A program made the position numbers and the translations under genes. 64,000 bases of DNA from CAYMUN01 sp964393835 (lineage in GTDB: Bacteria; Patescibacteriota; Saccharimonadia; Saccharimonadales; UBA4665): contig CAYMUN010000005.1 in NCBI GenBank assembly GCA_964393835.1, forward strand, positions 1-64,000, written 5' to 3'. The notes beneath the pieces were generated by a model. The model was not told where the DNA came from, made no database searches, and saw only the letters and a list, made by a program, of their open reading frames with translations. Positions 50,308 to 59,389 of the stretch are shown here, piece by piece; position 1 is the first letter of the stretch, and every line of letters begins with the position of its first letter.

Positions 50308-50937
50308 TTACATTCCTGACAGGTGGTGCGGGCCGTCGCCACTGGCCGGGCTTTGGTAGATTTTGCCCCACTGCAATTCGTAATCAGCACTGATTCCGCC
50401 GAGGACAAAAGCATCCCCGTCGTAGGCGTTAGGATGATGCAGATTAACGGTCTGCAGCCCTGGAGTGGTAACGAACGCGATGTGGGCGACCCTCACACTA
50501 TCGGTATTTTCGAACGTTTGGGCAGCAGCGCGGGTCAGGCCCTCGAGGTTAAGGTGACCATCCCGGACGTGGCTTACGATAGCTTGATTTACCACGCGGC
50601 CGCCAATTAATCCACCGAGCGCGCTGCGGAGTTCGGAAGCCGCCTCGTCAGGGCCTTGTTTCTCTTTACGCGGTACTTGCTGCGTGCGGCCTGGCCGGTG
50701 TAGCGACAGGCCAAAGCGGATTACGTCCGGCATAGCCTCAGCAATAGCCGGCGGCACTCCTTGGCGGGTGGCAGCGCGGGTCAGATCAGTTTCTGGCAGG
50801 GTTACCAATACTAAGCGCCTCGCGTAGCCGCCTAAGCCACTGAGCAAAGCTTTGTTTTGATGGCGCCATTCGGCTAGCTGATCACGTGGATCCTCTGCCC
50901 GAGTTAGTCGCGCCATAGCTTGCCTTACTGCTTTCAT
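50308..50937 (-). CDS. Unknown protein cotranscribed with the PLP enzyme
   Basis: 209 residues, soluble. Helical N-terminal half with a basic stretch (about 85-95, PRKEKQGPDE), then a beta-rich C-terminal half (FVLGGISADYELQWGKIYQ). No family recognised. TATAAT (50946-50951) eight bases before ATG gives a leaderless start for the two-gene unit. May assist Met synthesis, by context only. Confidence 0.6.
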   Translation of the reverse strand: MKAVRQAMARLTRAEDPRDQLAEWRHQNKALLSGLGGYARRLVLVTLPETDLTRAATRQGVPPAIAEAMPDVIRFGLSLHRPGRTQQVPRKEKQGPDEAASELRSALGGLIGGRVVNQAIVSHVRDGHLNLEGLTRAAAQTFENTDSVRVAHIAFVTTPGLQTVNLHHPNAYDGDAFVLGGISADYELQWGKIYQSPASGDGPHHLSGM

Positions 50938-50979
50938 AAAATGAAATTATACTACTTTTATGACTGATACGTCAAACTG

Positions 50980-51009
50980 TTGACCCAAGCCTAACAGATG
51001 TGATATGAT
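50980..51009 (+). promoter_or_regulatory. Promoter of rpmE
   Basis: TTGACC (50980-50985), an 18-base spacer, and TATGAT (51004-51009) preceded by TGA. The ATG follows ten bases later, so the leader is at most a few bases. Confidence 0.65.
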
Positions 51010-51019
51010 GTTTTGAATT

Positions 51020-51391
51020 ATGAAACAAGGTTTGCACCCCGACGACTACCAACTGATGGTCTTTGAAGACCTCAACAACGGCTTCCGCTTTTTAACGCGG
51101 GCCACGGCTAAGACTGACGAAAAGACCAAATGGGAAGATGGCAACGAATACCCATTAGTCAAAGTCCATATCACCAGCACCTCGCACCCCTTCTTTACCG
51201 GCGAGGAGCGCATCCTCGACATCGAGGGTCGCGTCGACAAATTTAAAGCCCGGGCCGCTGCCGGTGCCGCTTCCAAAGACAAGCGAGCGGCTGCTGCTGC
51301 CAAAGAGGCCAAGCGTACTGCCGCCAAAATCGCCAAGGCCGAGACCAAAGCCGAAAACACCAAACCAACCGCTCCCAAATCCGCCGAATAG
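51020..51391 (+). CDS. rpmE: 50S ribosomal protein bL31, type B (zinc-free)
   Basis: 123 residues. LHPDDYQLMVFEDLNNGFRFLTRATA and KVHITSTSHPFFTGEERILDIEGRVDKF match L31 type B; the zinc-binding CxxC pairs are absent. A long Ala/Lys tail (about 80-123) is extra. Leads the rpmE-prfA-prmC group. Followed by a textbook terminator. Confidence 0.92.
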   Translation: MKQGLHPDDYQLMVFEDLNNGFRFLTRATAKTDEKTKWEDGNEYPLVKVHITSTSHPFFTGEERILDIEGRVDKFKARAAAGAASKDKRAAAAAKEAKRTAAKIAKAETKAENTKPTAPKSAE

Positions 51392-51407
51392 CTACGCTCA
51401 TCACTCC

Positions 51408-51441
51408 TGCCTGAATCATATGTATTCAGGCAATTTTTCTT
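51408..51441 (+). terminator. Intrinsic terminator after rpmE
   Basis: TGCCTGAAT (51408-51416) pairs perfectly with ATTCAGGCA (51424-51432) around a seven-base loop, followed by TTTTTCTTT. The prfA -10 (TATACT, 51442-51447) begins immediately after, so rpmE and prfA are separate transcripts. Confidence 0.9.
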
Positions 51442-51463
51442 TATACTAACTAGCGGAATACCT

Positions 51464-52519
51464 ATGGAACAAAAGGAACAAAACTTACGTGCCGAGCTCG
51501 CCGAACTGGATCTGAAACTCCAGGATCCAGCGATTTACAGCGACAAAAATTATCCTAAGCTAGCCAGGCGCCAGAGTGCTTTAACAGATCTAGTTGGGTT
51601 GTTTGATGAAAAAACACGGCTGGCGAAGGCCCGAGCGGCAGCCGAAGCATTAAAAAATAGCTCAGACCCTGAAATGCAGCAGATGGCCCTCGTCGAGCTA
51701 GAAGAGCTGGGCGCCAAAATCCAGAGCAACCAAGAAAAACTCATTGCTGAATTAACCCCCCAAGACCCCAACAACGAACGGGACGTGATCATCGAGATCC
51801 GGGCCGCTGCCGGCGGTGACGAGTCCAGCTTATTTGCCGGCGAACTATATCGCATGTATGCCCGCTGGGCCGAAACCCATGGCTTCAAATTGGAGTTGAT
51901 TAACGAGAGTCCCAACGAAACCGGCGGTTTTAAAGAAATCGTCTTTGCGCTCCGCGGCGTCGACGCTTATAAAAATCTAAAGTTTGAAGCCGGTGTCCAC
52001 CGCGTGCAACGGGTACCGGTCACCGAGAGCCAAGGCCGGATTCACACTTCGACCGTTACCGTGGCAGTACTACCCGAAGCCGAGGAAGCCGACATCGAGA
52101 TAAATCCGGCCGACCTGCGTATCGACGTCTACCGCAGTGGCGGACACGGCGGCCAATCCGTCAATACTACTGATTCAGCCGTGCGGATCACCCACCTGCC
52201 CTCCGGCCTGGTGGTGTCTAACCAAGACGAAAAATCCCAGATCAAAAACAAGGCCAAAGCTTTGAGTGTCTTGAGATCCCGGTTGTTAGCCCAAAAGATC
52301 GAAGCCGAGCAACGCCAGCAGTCTGACGCGCGTATGAAACTGATCGGCTCCGGTGACCGCAGCGAAAAGATTCGTACCTATAACTTCCCGCAGGATCGTA
52401 TCACCGATCACCGCATCGGCTACAGCCGCAGCAACATACCAGCCGCCCTGGCCGGCGACATCGACGACCTCATAGAGCAACTCCAAAACGCCGAGCACCA
52501 ACTCCTCAGCCAAAACTAA
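51464..52519 (+). CDS. prfA: Peptide chain release factor 1
   Basis: 351 residues. Stop-recognition PxT as PVT in [16 protein letters not shown], and GGQ in [18 protein letters not shown]. Terminates at TAA and TAG. TATACT (51442-51447) lies 16 bases before ATG, leaving a short leader with GGAA. PrmC, its methyltransferase, is encoded about 530 bases downstream. Confidence 0.96.
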   Translation: MEQKEQNLRAELAELDLKLQDPAIYSDKNYPKLARRQSALTDLVGLFDEKTRLAKARAAAEALKNSSDPEMQQMALVELEELGAKIQSNQEKLIAELTPQDPNNERDVIIEIRAAAGGDESSLFAGELYRMYARWAETHGFKLELINESPNETGGFKEIVFALRGVDAYKNLKFEAGVHRVQRVPVTESQGRIHTSTVTVAVLPEAEEADIEINPADLRIDVYRSGGHGGQSVNTTDSAVRITHLPSGLVVSNQDEKSQIKNKAKALSVLRSRLLAQKIEAEQRQQSDARMKLIGSGDRSEKIRTYNFPQDRITDHRIGYSRSNIPAALAGDIDDLIEQLQNAEHQLLSQN

Positions 52520-52526
52520 ACCCCTG

Positions 52527-52991
52527 TTAATGTGGCAGCTGTGAAGCTTCAAATTCTCGCAAAATGCCTTGGGCAGATTCGAACATACCCATGCCAGGAG
52601 TCACAGCCTCAGGAGCAAGAGGCATAGGAGTGAAAGCGTTACATGGAGCGAACACCGCACGCTCGGCAACATCTATATCCAACCATCTTTCACCAATAAT
52701 AACCTCCGGCAATCCGTCCGGATACAGCTTGGAAGTTATGGTGCCGGCACTTTTAGGATTTTTCGTGAAGATACCGCGTTCATTTGGAGTGTCAAGGATA
52801 ACCATCGCTCGGCGATTAGCGGCAATAGTTTGTCCACTTGCAAGTCTGATTAAAGCCGCGCCTGTTGGTGCCAATTCAAATTCTTGCCCTAAATCTAGCC
52901 TGTCCCCTGGCTCACTAAAATCCAAAACCGGTTCACCGTTTTCCAGTGTTATTTTTGTGGGTTCTGGCATTTGATCTTTTGTTTCGGACAT
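52527..52991 (-). CDS. Unknown acidic protein
   Basis: 154 residues, soluble. Motif-like segment LAPTGAALIRLASGQTIAANRRAMVILDTPNERGIFTKN; no known domain. A -10 candidate (TATGCT or TATACT) lies 4-12 bases before the ATG, suggesting a leaderless or near-leaderless start. It is inserted between prfA and prmC on the opposite strand. Confidence 0.6.
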   Translation of the reverse strand: MSETKDQMPEPTKITLENGEPVLDFSEPGDRLDLGQEFELAPTGAALIRLASGQTIAANRRAMVILDTPNERGIFTKNPKSAGTITSKLYPDGLPEVIIGERWLDIDVAERAVFAPCNAFTPMPLAPEAVTPGMGMFESAQGILREFEASQLPH

Positions 52992-53053
52992 TACTAGTAT
53001 ACTAGCATAACCTCTTTAGTTTGTCAATTATCAAGAGGTGTTACACTTTAACA

Positions 53054-53914
53054 ATGAATGTTGGACATTTCCTGCAAGATGCTACTAATAACCTCATAGC
53101 AGCGGGATTAGAAACAGCTCGTTTGGATGTACTCGTATTACTAGAGGATATCCTGGGGATTGATCGAGCCTTGCTGCTGGCTAGGCCGGAGCAGGAAATC
53201 TCGACGACGCAAGCGGCTAAACTCAAAAAGTTGCTCAAGCGGCGCAGCGTGCATGAGCCATTGGCCTACATACGGGGGCATACCGAATTTTATGGGCGCG
53301 ATTTTGTGATCACACCGGCTGTGCTCCAGCCCCGTCCCGAATCAGAGACCATGATCGATCTTTTAGGCGAGCTTTCGGCAAATGGAGCGTTAACCATGAA
53401 AGCGCCGAAATTAGCCAAAAAACCAGCTTACGACTTGGCGATCGCAGATGTCGGTGCCGGTAGTGGAGCATTGGGGATTACCGCTAAATTAGAGTTCCCA
53501 GCAGACCTAAAAATCAGACTTGACCTGTTAGAAATCAACCCAGAAGCACTCAAAATTGCCAAAATCAATGTAGATAAATACACAATGGATACCCGGGTCA
53601 TTCGCAGCGACTTATTGGTAGCTAGCAGCCAAATGTACGATATATTGCTTTGTAACCTGCCCTACGTGCCAGATAGCCACACCGTGAATCCGGCAGCCTT
53701 GCACGAGCCTAAAATCGCCATCTTTGGTGGCTCGGATGGCCTGGATCTGTACCGTAAGCTCTTTAAACAGGTGTCGAGACTACCCATTCAACCGTTGTTT
53801 ATTTTAACTGAGGCCCTGCCCACCCAACATAGCGAGTTGCAGGCTATAGGCGCGCGGCACGAGTACCAAGTTACCCGCAGCCGGGACTTCATCCAGGTAT
53901 TTAAGCGAGTTTGA
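53054..53914 (+). CDS. prmC: Release factor glutamine methyltransferase PrmC
   Basis: 286 residues. N-terminal helical domain binding RF (about 1-80), then motif I ADVGAGSGALGITA and the catalytic NPPY variant NLPY in DILLCNLPYVPDS. Methylates the GGQ glutamine of RF1 and RF2. The frame extends upstream, but TGT-TACACT (53042-53047) six bases before ATG 53054 marks a leaderless start. Confidence 0.93.
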   Translation: MNVGHFLQDATNNLIAAGLETARLDVLVLLEDILGIDRALLLARPEQEISTTQAAKLKKLLKRRSVHEPLAYIRGHTEFYGRDFVITPAVLQPRPESETMIDLLGELSANGALTMKAPKLAKKPAYDLAIADVGAGSGALGITAKLEFPADLKIRLDLLEINPEALKIAKINVDKYTMDTRVIRSDLLVASSQMYDILLCNLPYVPDSHTVNPAALHEPKIAIFGGSDGLDLYRKLFKQVSRLPIQPLFILTEALPTQHSELQAIGARHEYQVTRSRDFIQVFKRV

Positions 53915-53932
53915 AGCACAGCCCGGCAGGTA

Positions 53933-54046
53933 TTACAACACGGCTAAAACAGTCAGGATCAGTGGCCAACTAGGCATGCTGGCAATTGTTCGTTTTTTGA
54001 TCAAATACCTACTTTTGTGGGCATGACCAAGCTCTGAGTTCGCCAT
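53933..54046 (-). CDS. Possible 37-residue small protein
   Basis: MANSELGHAHKSRYLIKKRT then a hydrophobic C-terminus (WPLILTVLAVL). TATAAG sits five bases before the ATG, resembling the leaderless pattern, and a hairpin (54071-54088) lies upstream. Basic plus hydrophobic tail suggests membrane contact. Coding status uncertain. Confidence 0.3.
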   Translation of the reverse strand: MANSELGHAHKSRYLIKKRTIASMPSWPLILTVLAVL

Positions 54047-54070
54047 TTCTACTTATAGATTAAGGGTGCG

Positions 54071-54088
54071 CCGCACAACATAGTGCGG
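54071..54088. other. GC hairpin between htrA and the small ORF
   Basis: CCGCAC and GTGCGG pair around AACATA. The plus-strand side is followed after some bases by AAATTTT, a weak terminator for prmC at best. Confidence 0.35.
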
Positions 54089-54100
54089 GGTGAACAAATT

Positions 54101-55282
54101 TTAGTCGGTCGGTAGCTCACCCAGAGTAGCCGTCAGGTGGAGCGTTTTACCACCACCATCACGTAGCACTGTCAGTTTTACCTTTTCCCGTGGCTGCCGA
54201 GCCGTCAGCAGGCTGATCAAACTATGGGTTTGGTCAACTTTAGTGCCGTTGACGGCGGTGATGATATCTCTCTCTTTGATGCCGGCTTTATCGGCCGGCC
54301 CATCGACGATCACCGAGGGGTTGGCCGGATCGCTAGCTGGAGCCACAAAAGCCCCGTAGTTTACTCTCAGATCAAACTCACTGGCAATATCAGGGGTTAG
54401 TGGTATGTAACGAACCCCGAGATAGGGCCGGGCAAACTTACCGGTTTTGAGTACTTGAGTAATGAGCCCACGAACATCGTTGATTGGGATGGCGAAGCCG
54501 ATGTTTTGGGCGTTACCAGCGATCGCCGTATTGATGCCGATCACTTGCCCGTCGAGATTAGCCAGGGGGCCGCCGGAGTTACCTTCATTGATGGCGGCAT
54601 CGGTTTGAAACAAATCATCGAGGTTTTCTCCCCCCGAGTTGGCCTCGGAGCCATCACCGGCCTGTACGCTGCGGCCATAGCCCGAAATAATGCCACTGGT
54701 AACGGTATTTTGGAATTGACCAAGCGCGTTACCGATAGCCACGACACTGTCACCAACCTGCACGGCCGCCGAATTACCGATATTAGCCGCTTTGAGTTTA
54801 TGCCCCTTGGTATTGCCGATTTTTAGAAACGCCACGTCCAGGCTGTCGTTTTCGCCAGTCCGGCCGAGTACTGACACGTCTTTTAGTTCAGTCCCGTCGC
54901 TGAGGGTGACGCTTACCCGGCTGGTGCCAATCGGTACGACATGGCGATTGGTGAGGACAATCCCGCTCGATGAAATAATAATACCGGTGCCGTCGGCTTG
55001 GACAGCTTCCGGCTCAGAGAAACCAAACAAGCCCAGATTATCGCTAGCGGCCGGATCACCTGTCAAACTGACGTTGACACTGACGACACTCGGGCCGACG
55101 GTTTTAGCGATTTGGCTGATGAGCTGGCTCTGGCTATTTGCGACCTTTTTTTGAGAAGCCAGATCAGGCGCGGTTTGATCAGCCTGGCTGGCCAGCCAGG
55201 CACCACCGATGCCAGCCAGCACCATTACCGGAATGACTAGTAACGTAGCTAGTAATAACCGCCCGCGATAGATTTTTTTCAT
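54101..55282 (-). CDS. HtrA/DegP-family serine protease with PDZ domain
   Basis: 393 residues. Membrane anchor (about 8-30), protease domain with His in VLTNRHVVPIG, Asp in SLDVAFLKI and Ser in INEGNSGGPLAN, then one PDZ domain (DGPADKAGIKERDIITAVNG). Extracytoplasmic quality-control protease. GGAGGGG before ATG. Unlike the trypsin-like protease at 32933, it has PDZ and no second TM helix. Confidence 0.95.
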   Translation of the reverse strand: MKKIYRGRLLLATLLVIPVMVLAGIGGAWLASQADQTAPDLASQKKVANSQSQLISQIAKTVGPSVVSVNVSLTGDPAASDNLGLFGFSEPEAVQADGTGIIISSSGIVLTNRHVVPIGTSRVSVTLSDGTELKDVSVLGRTGENDSLDVAFLKIGNTKGHKLKAANIGNSAAVQVGDSVVAIGNALGQFQNTVTSGIISGYGRSVQAGDGSEANSGGENLDDLFQTDAAINEGNSGGPLANLDGQVIGINTAIAGNAQNIGFAIPINDVRGLITQVLKTGKFARPYLGVRYIPLTPDIASEFDLRVNYGAFVAPASDPANPSVIVDGPADKAGIKERDIITAVNGTKVDQTHSLISLLTARQPREKVKLTVLRDGGGKTLHLTATLGELPTD

Positions 55283-55311
55283 GGATACCCCTCCCCTTGT
55301 TTACTTGCCCG

Positions 55312-56091
55312 CTAGGTAGTGGCATTCTCCCACTTCGAGAATGTCAGCACCACCAGCACGATAGCTATCATGATGAATATAAACTGCCTTCGGACACCTT
55401 TGCTTAAGCGGTCAGTGTGATCCAGATAATACAGTACCGCTAGGCCGTAACCCAGAGTACTTAGCAGCAACGTTGGCTGAGCCACCTGTACTATACCTCT
55501 ATAAAACAATAGCCAGTGACCTAGCAGCCAGATCAGCGAGGCGCCAAAATAGCCCCAGACATAGGCCAGCATTTTGGCGTACGGCTCATCAAACGTATCC
55601 AGGAAATGACGGGCGGCCAGGAAGCAAAACAAGCCGCCCAGCAGGGTCAGGCCAAAGAGCGGCCCGCTGGCCCAGGTGAGAAATAAAGCGCTCAAGACTA
55701 ACAATTGCCCGATAAAGGCCTGCAACGTGATCATTGGTATGCCGGAGCGTGGCTTAATAGTCACCAGCCACAGCGCATATAGAATTGTCCAGATAGTTTG
55801 CACTAACAGGCTGCCGCCATGCGCCATAAATAAGACAATCGACAAACCGACCATTAGGTCAACCGCGTTAGCCCGCACGTTGGCCGCCCAAAAACGGGGG
55901 CGCACGGCAAACATCCGCCATTTACTCAGTACGACAATAACCAGCGCCGGCCCGACAAAGCCTAAGCGAACCAAGACAAATACCACCACCGGTAACACCA
56001 GCACCAATCCCAGGTGTAAGAAGTAGGCAATACCGTTGGTCGGTTTAAGGATGCGTAGTAGCGGTTTGGTCACTACCCAATATGATAACAA
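55312..56091 (-). CDS. Multi-pass membrane protein, unknown
   Basis: 259 residues, about seven or eight hydrophobic helices; the tail is TFSKWENATT. No motif recognised. The start is uncertain: TTG 56091 or GTG 56073, both within the end of the LCP gene, giving 29-47 bases of overlap. Likely cotranscribed with the LCP gene, so an envelope role is plausible. Confidence 0.6.
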   Translation of the reverse strand: MLSYWVVTKPLLRILKPTNGIAYFLHLGLVLVLPVVVFVLVRLGFVGPALVIVVLSKWRMFAVRPRFWAANVRANAVDLMVGLSIVLFMAHGGSLLVQTIWTILYALWLVTIKPRSGIPMITLQAFIGQLLVLSALFLTWASGPLFGLTLLGGLFCFLAARHFLDTFDEPYAKMLAYVWGYFGASLIWLLGHWLLFYRGIVQVAQPTLLLSTLGYGLAVLYYLDHTDRLSKGVRRQFIFIMIAIVLVVLTFSKWENATT

Positions 56092-57748
56092 ATTCTACGC
56101 CGTTTGTTTGTATCATACTGTCGGGTAGCTTGGTGGTAGCAGTTAGCCCCAGACGCTGTTCCAGGTAATGTTTGGTGTACTTGCTCTTGCCGTGGCTTAA
56201 ATCAACCAGAGCGGTCTGTGTCCAACCACTGTTCGGCGTATTACCCATACCGCTAATATTGTAGCCGTAGGTCTTCAGTTCCTCGCCTTTGGTAGTGGCC
56301 AATCCGGGCAGCATCGTACCATTGAGTACCAAGACTTTGGCATGCTCACGGATCAGGTACGGATCAGTCAGTTGATTGCGGATGAACTGTCGGATATCGT
56401 TATAGTTAAACAGGCCGGCTTTAGGCAAGACAACTGATTGGCCATTGATATTACCAGTGGTCACCAACGGTTTGGCGGGATCGGCCAGACCGAGTGAAGT
56501 CGTGTGCGCGTCACTGATATCTTTGGTCAGGTTATAGAGGCGTTGGGCATTTTTAAGCGATAGGTCAGTCTGGACGTTATTTCCAAAAGCACTCAACAGA
56601 CCAGAAATTTTTACCGGGTTACTGAGGGTACCGAGACTGACGACTTTGCTCTTGAGGGCTACCAGCATAGTTCGCTGGCGTTCGGCTCGGGCAAAATCAC
56701 TGCTGGTCTCCCGGGAACGGACATAGATTAGGGCATGTTTACCGTCAAAGGCCTGCGGCCCGGCCCGAGCTAACACCGGGTCGTTATTGTTTTCCCAGGC
56801 CATGGTCGGGTCGACCAGGTCAGCCGGGACACTAATATTGACGCCGCCAACGGTATCAATAGCCTGTTGGAAGGCCTGGAAGTTAACAATTACGTTATAG
56901 TTGATTTCCAGTCCCAACACGTCTTGAATCGTCTGGTCAACGAGCTCAAACCCGGCCGCGATAGCCTTAGGATCAGTGGTACCAGTGGTATTTTTACCAA
57001 GATATTTAAAGACTCCCGTCTGCCAGGCAGCGTTAAGTTTCATGACGCCGTGGTTTGGCACGGTCACCCATAAATCGCGCGGTAAACTGACCAAGCTGGC
57101 AGTATGATTCACCGGGTCAATGCTGGCTAGCATTAAGGTATCGGTCAGATCGGGCGCCTGGTGCGTGCCGCCGCCCCGGCCCAGCAGCAAGATATTGACC
57201 CGGCCGCTGCCCTCGCCTTTTAATAGATCGGGATTGACAGTCGGCTTTAAGGCCTCGGCGGTACCGGCGCCCCCCTTAAAGACCTTGTTAGCCTTGAGGT
57301 AGCCCTGCGAAAACAGTAGGCCGCCCATAGTAATGACCAATATCATGGCCAGCGCCATACCCCGGAAAGCCCAATGCCGCACATGCGCCCATTTGGCATT
57401 TTGATACATCGTACGCAGCCGCAAGGGGCTTTCTTCTCCAGGTAAACTCATATCAATGGTCAGTGGTCGGCGCGGACGCGGCATTGTTTGTGGGGCTGCT
57501 ATCGGATCAGGTGCAGTCGGTTGAGCCACAGGAAGAGGTTGCATAGAGGTCATCAGCATCTGCCGACGGGGCGGCGTGGTAGCGTGGGGTCGTGGCCGCA
57601 GGCGTCCATTCATGCCCTCCATGTCAAGGTGAGATAAACTAGGACGCGCAGCATACGCCTTCGGCACGGGCTGGGAATTTCCAAAGGTTGTTTGTGTTAT
57701 TTGGCCGTTTGTTTGTGTTGCAGGCCGTTTGAATCTCAACGGTTCCAT
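56045..57748 (-). CDS. LytR-CpsA-Psr (LCP) ligase with LytR C-terminal domain
   Basis: 567 residues. A long Pro/Arg-rich cytoplasmic N-terminus (about 1-125), one TM helix (about 130-150), the LCP domain with NILLLGRGGG, LTDTLMLASIDP, LVSLPRDLWV and YVRSRETSSDFARAERQR (lipid-phosphate Arg/Asp residues), then a LytR_C-like domain. Transfers glycopolymers to peptidoglycan. TATACT about 15 bases before ATG with GAGG between. Divergent from lepB. Confidence 0.93.
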   Translation of the reverse strand: MEPLRFKRPATQTNGQITQTTFGNSQPVPKAYAARPSLSHLDMEGMNGRLRPRPHATTPPRRQMLMTSMQPLPVAQPTAPDPIAAPQTMPRPRRPLTIDMSLPGEESPLRLRTMYQNAKWAHVRHWAFRGMALAMILVITMGGLLFSQGYLKANKVFKGGAGTAEALKPTVNPDLLKGEGSGRVNILLLGRGGGTHQAPDLTDTLMLASIDPVNHTASLVSLPRDLWVTVPNHGVMKLNAAWQTGVFKYLGKNTTGTTDPKAIAAGFELVDQTIQDVLGLEINYNVIVNFQAFQQAIDTVGGVNISVPADLVDPTMAWENNNDPVLARAGPQAFDGKHALIYVRSRETSSDFARAERQRTMLVALKSKVVSLGTLSNPVKISGLLSAFGNNVQTDLSLKNAQRLYNLTKDISDAHTTSLGLADPAKPLVTTGNINGQSVVLPKAGLFNYNDIRQFIRNQLTDPYLIREHAKVLVLNGTMLPGLATTKGEELKTYGYNISGMGNTPNSGWTQTALVDLSHGKSKYTKHYLEQRLGLTATTKLPDSMIQTNGVEFVIILGSDQTATTHP

Positions 57749-57787
57749 CTCTTGTACCGCCTCAGTATAGCTCCATTGTGCTTATGT

Positions 57788-57816
57788 GTAAAGCCCTGCT
57801 TTACCTGTGGTATAGT
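57788..57816 (+). promoter_or_regulatory. lepB promoter with inverted repeat in the -35 region
   Basis: TGG-TATAGT (-10 at 57811-57816) ends ten bases before ATG 57827. Upstream, GTAAAG (57788-57793) and CTTTAC (57799-57804) form a perfect inverted repeat over the -35/spacer, a possible operator. Confidence 0.45.
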
Positions 57817-57826
57817 AAGAGCTTGT

Positions 57827-58465
57827 ATGGATGATGATTTAAGCCGAATTGATAAGATCCTCGCCCCTGAGCCGGAGCCTGAAAAGGGCCCGTCTGGGTG
57901 GCGCGAACTGTTTTCGACCCTTGGTATCTTAATTACCGCCTTACTAGTCGCGCTGTTTATCATCGCCTTTGTATTCCGCTCGTATCAGGTTGACGGCCCC
58001 AGTATGGAAACCACCCTGCAAAATGCCGATAAACTGATTATCTGGAAAGTTCCCCGCTCTTGGGCCAGCGTGACTGGTCATCCTTATATTCCTAATCGGG
58101 GTGACGTCATCGTTTTTACCGAAAGCGGCCTCAGCCAGTTTGGCCAAGAGGACAGTAAGCAGCTTATCAAACGGGTGATCGGCTTGCCCGGAGACAGGAT
58201 CGTTGTCAAAGACGGCGCCTACACCGTCTATAACCTGAGTCACCCTAATGGCTTCAATCCCGACACCACCTTACCTTACGGCAAAAACATCCCCACCACC
58301 TCAGGTAACATCGATGTTACCCTTGGCAACAAGCAATTATTTGTATCCGGCGATAACCGCCCGGACTCCTTGGATTCGCGTACTTTTGGGCCGATTAGCG
58401 CCGAACAGATCGTCGGCAAGCTGGTACTCAGGGTTTTCCCGATCTCCCAGGCCAAAGTCTTCTAA
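57827..58465 (+). CDS. lepB: Signal peptidase I
   Basis: 212 residues from ATG 57827. One TM helix (about 36-56), catalytic Ser in QVDGPSMETTL, Lys in LIKRVIGLPGDRI and the GDNRPDSLDSRTFGPI box. Removes Sec signal peptides at the membrane; fits SecA in this window. The upstream frame extension is rejected because the promoter abuts this ATG. Confidence 0.95.
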   Translation: MDDDLSRIDKILAPEPEPEKGPSGWRELFSTLGILITALLVALFIIAFVFRSYQVDGPSMETTLQNADKLIIWKVPRSWASVTGHPYIPNRGDVIVFTESGLSQFGQEDSKQLIKRVIGLPGDRIVVKDGAYTVYNLSHPNGFNPDTTLPYGKNIPTTSGNIDVTLGNKQLFVSGDNRPDSLDSRTFGPISAEQIVGKLVLRVFPISQAKVF

Positions 58466-58487
58466 AATATCGTGGTATCATTCTAAT

Positions 58488-59354
58488 ATGAAAGAGACAC
58501 CCAAAAGAGGCCTGGGGCGCGGCTTTGAAGCTTTGATATCTCAGGATTTTGACAAAAGCCTGCTGTTGACATCGGCCGATCGCATCGAAAACGTCGCCGT
58601 TGACCAGCTCCAGGCCAGCCCCTACCAGCCGCGCCGACACTTTGACGAGACCGCCCTGACCGAATTAGCTGCCTCTATCAAACGCCATGGTGTTGTCCAG
58701 CCACTGGTCATTACCCCTGCTAAAAATGGTGTCTACACTCTAATTGCGGGTGAGCGCCGCTGGCGGGCCGCCCAATCCGCCGGTCTAAAATCAGTACCGG
58801 CGATCATCCGCACCAGCGCCGAGCTTGAGCAGCTAGAGATCGCCCTGATCGAAAACGTCCAGCGCGTTGACCTCAGCCCGCTGGAGCAAGCTGTCAGTAT
58901 CGAGCGCCTGCACGAGCAGTTTTCCTTATCTTATGACGACATCGCCCAGCGCCTCGGCAAGGCCCATTCGACCGTCCATAACACCGTGCGGTTGCTGCGT
59001 TTGCCCGAGACCGCTCGTGACGCCCTGGCCACCGGCAAGATCAGCGAGGGTCACGCCCGGGCAATCCTGGCGCTCAAAGATGATGCCGAACGCCAGGCTT
59101 ACCTGCTTAAAACCATTATTGAACAGGGGTGGAGTGTCCGCCAAGCCGAACGTTTCGTGACCAGCGTTAAGGCCGGTACTCAAGACGTCAAAAAGACCCA
59201 CGAGCATGTCGCCACTGAGACTCCGGTCACCAAAAAATTGAGTAAAAAACTAGGTACGCCAGTCAGTATCCGCCGCACCGCCAAAGGCGGCAAACTGGAA
59301 ATCAGCTTTAAAACCGACGCCGAACTCCAAAAAATCATCAGCTTATTTGATTAA
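58488..59354 (+). CDS. parB: Chromosome-partitioning protein ParB
   Basis: 288 residues. N-terminal RGLGRGFEALIS (ParA-contact-like), the ParB CTPase boxes (SPYQPRRHFDE and LIAGERRWRAAQ, then ALIENVQR), an HTH (YDDIAQRLGKAHSTVHNTVRLL) and a C-terminal dimerisation region. Loads on parS and spreads. TGG-TATCAT (58476-58481) six bases before ATG. parA is convergent, an unusual layout because parA usually precedes parB in one operon. Confidence 0.93.
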   Translation: MKETPKRGLGRGFEALISQDFDKSLLLTSADRIENVAVDQLQASPYQPRRHFDETALTELAASIKRHGVVQPLVITPAKNGVYTLIAGERRWRAAQSAGLKSVPAIIRTSAELEQLEIALIENVQRVDLSPLEQAVSIERLHEQFSLSYDDIAQRLGKAHSTVHNTVRLLRLPETARDALATGKISEGHARAILALKDDAERQAYLLKTIIEQGWSVRQAERFVTSVKAGTQDVKKTHEHVATETPVTKKLSKKLGTPVSIRRTAKGGKLEISFKTDAELQKIISLFD

Positions 59355-59389
59355 AGTTTTTAGCGGTGGCTAACAGTTACTGTCACATT

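Noticed and set aside
59355..59389. Terminator between parB and parA
   Set aside because: Only a weak ACAGT-T-ACTGT palindrome without a proper T-run.
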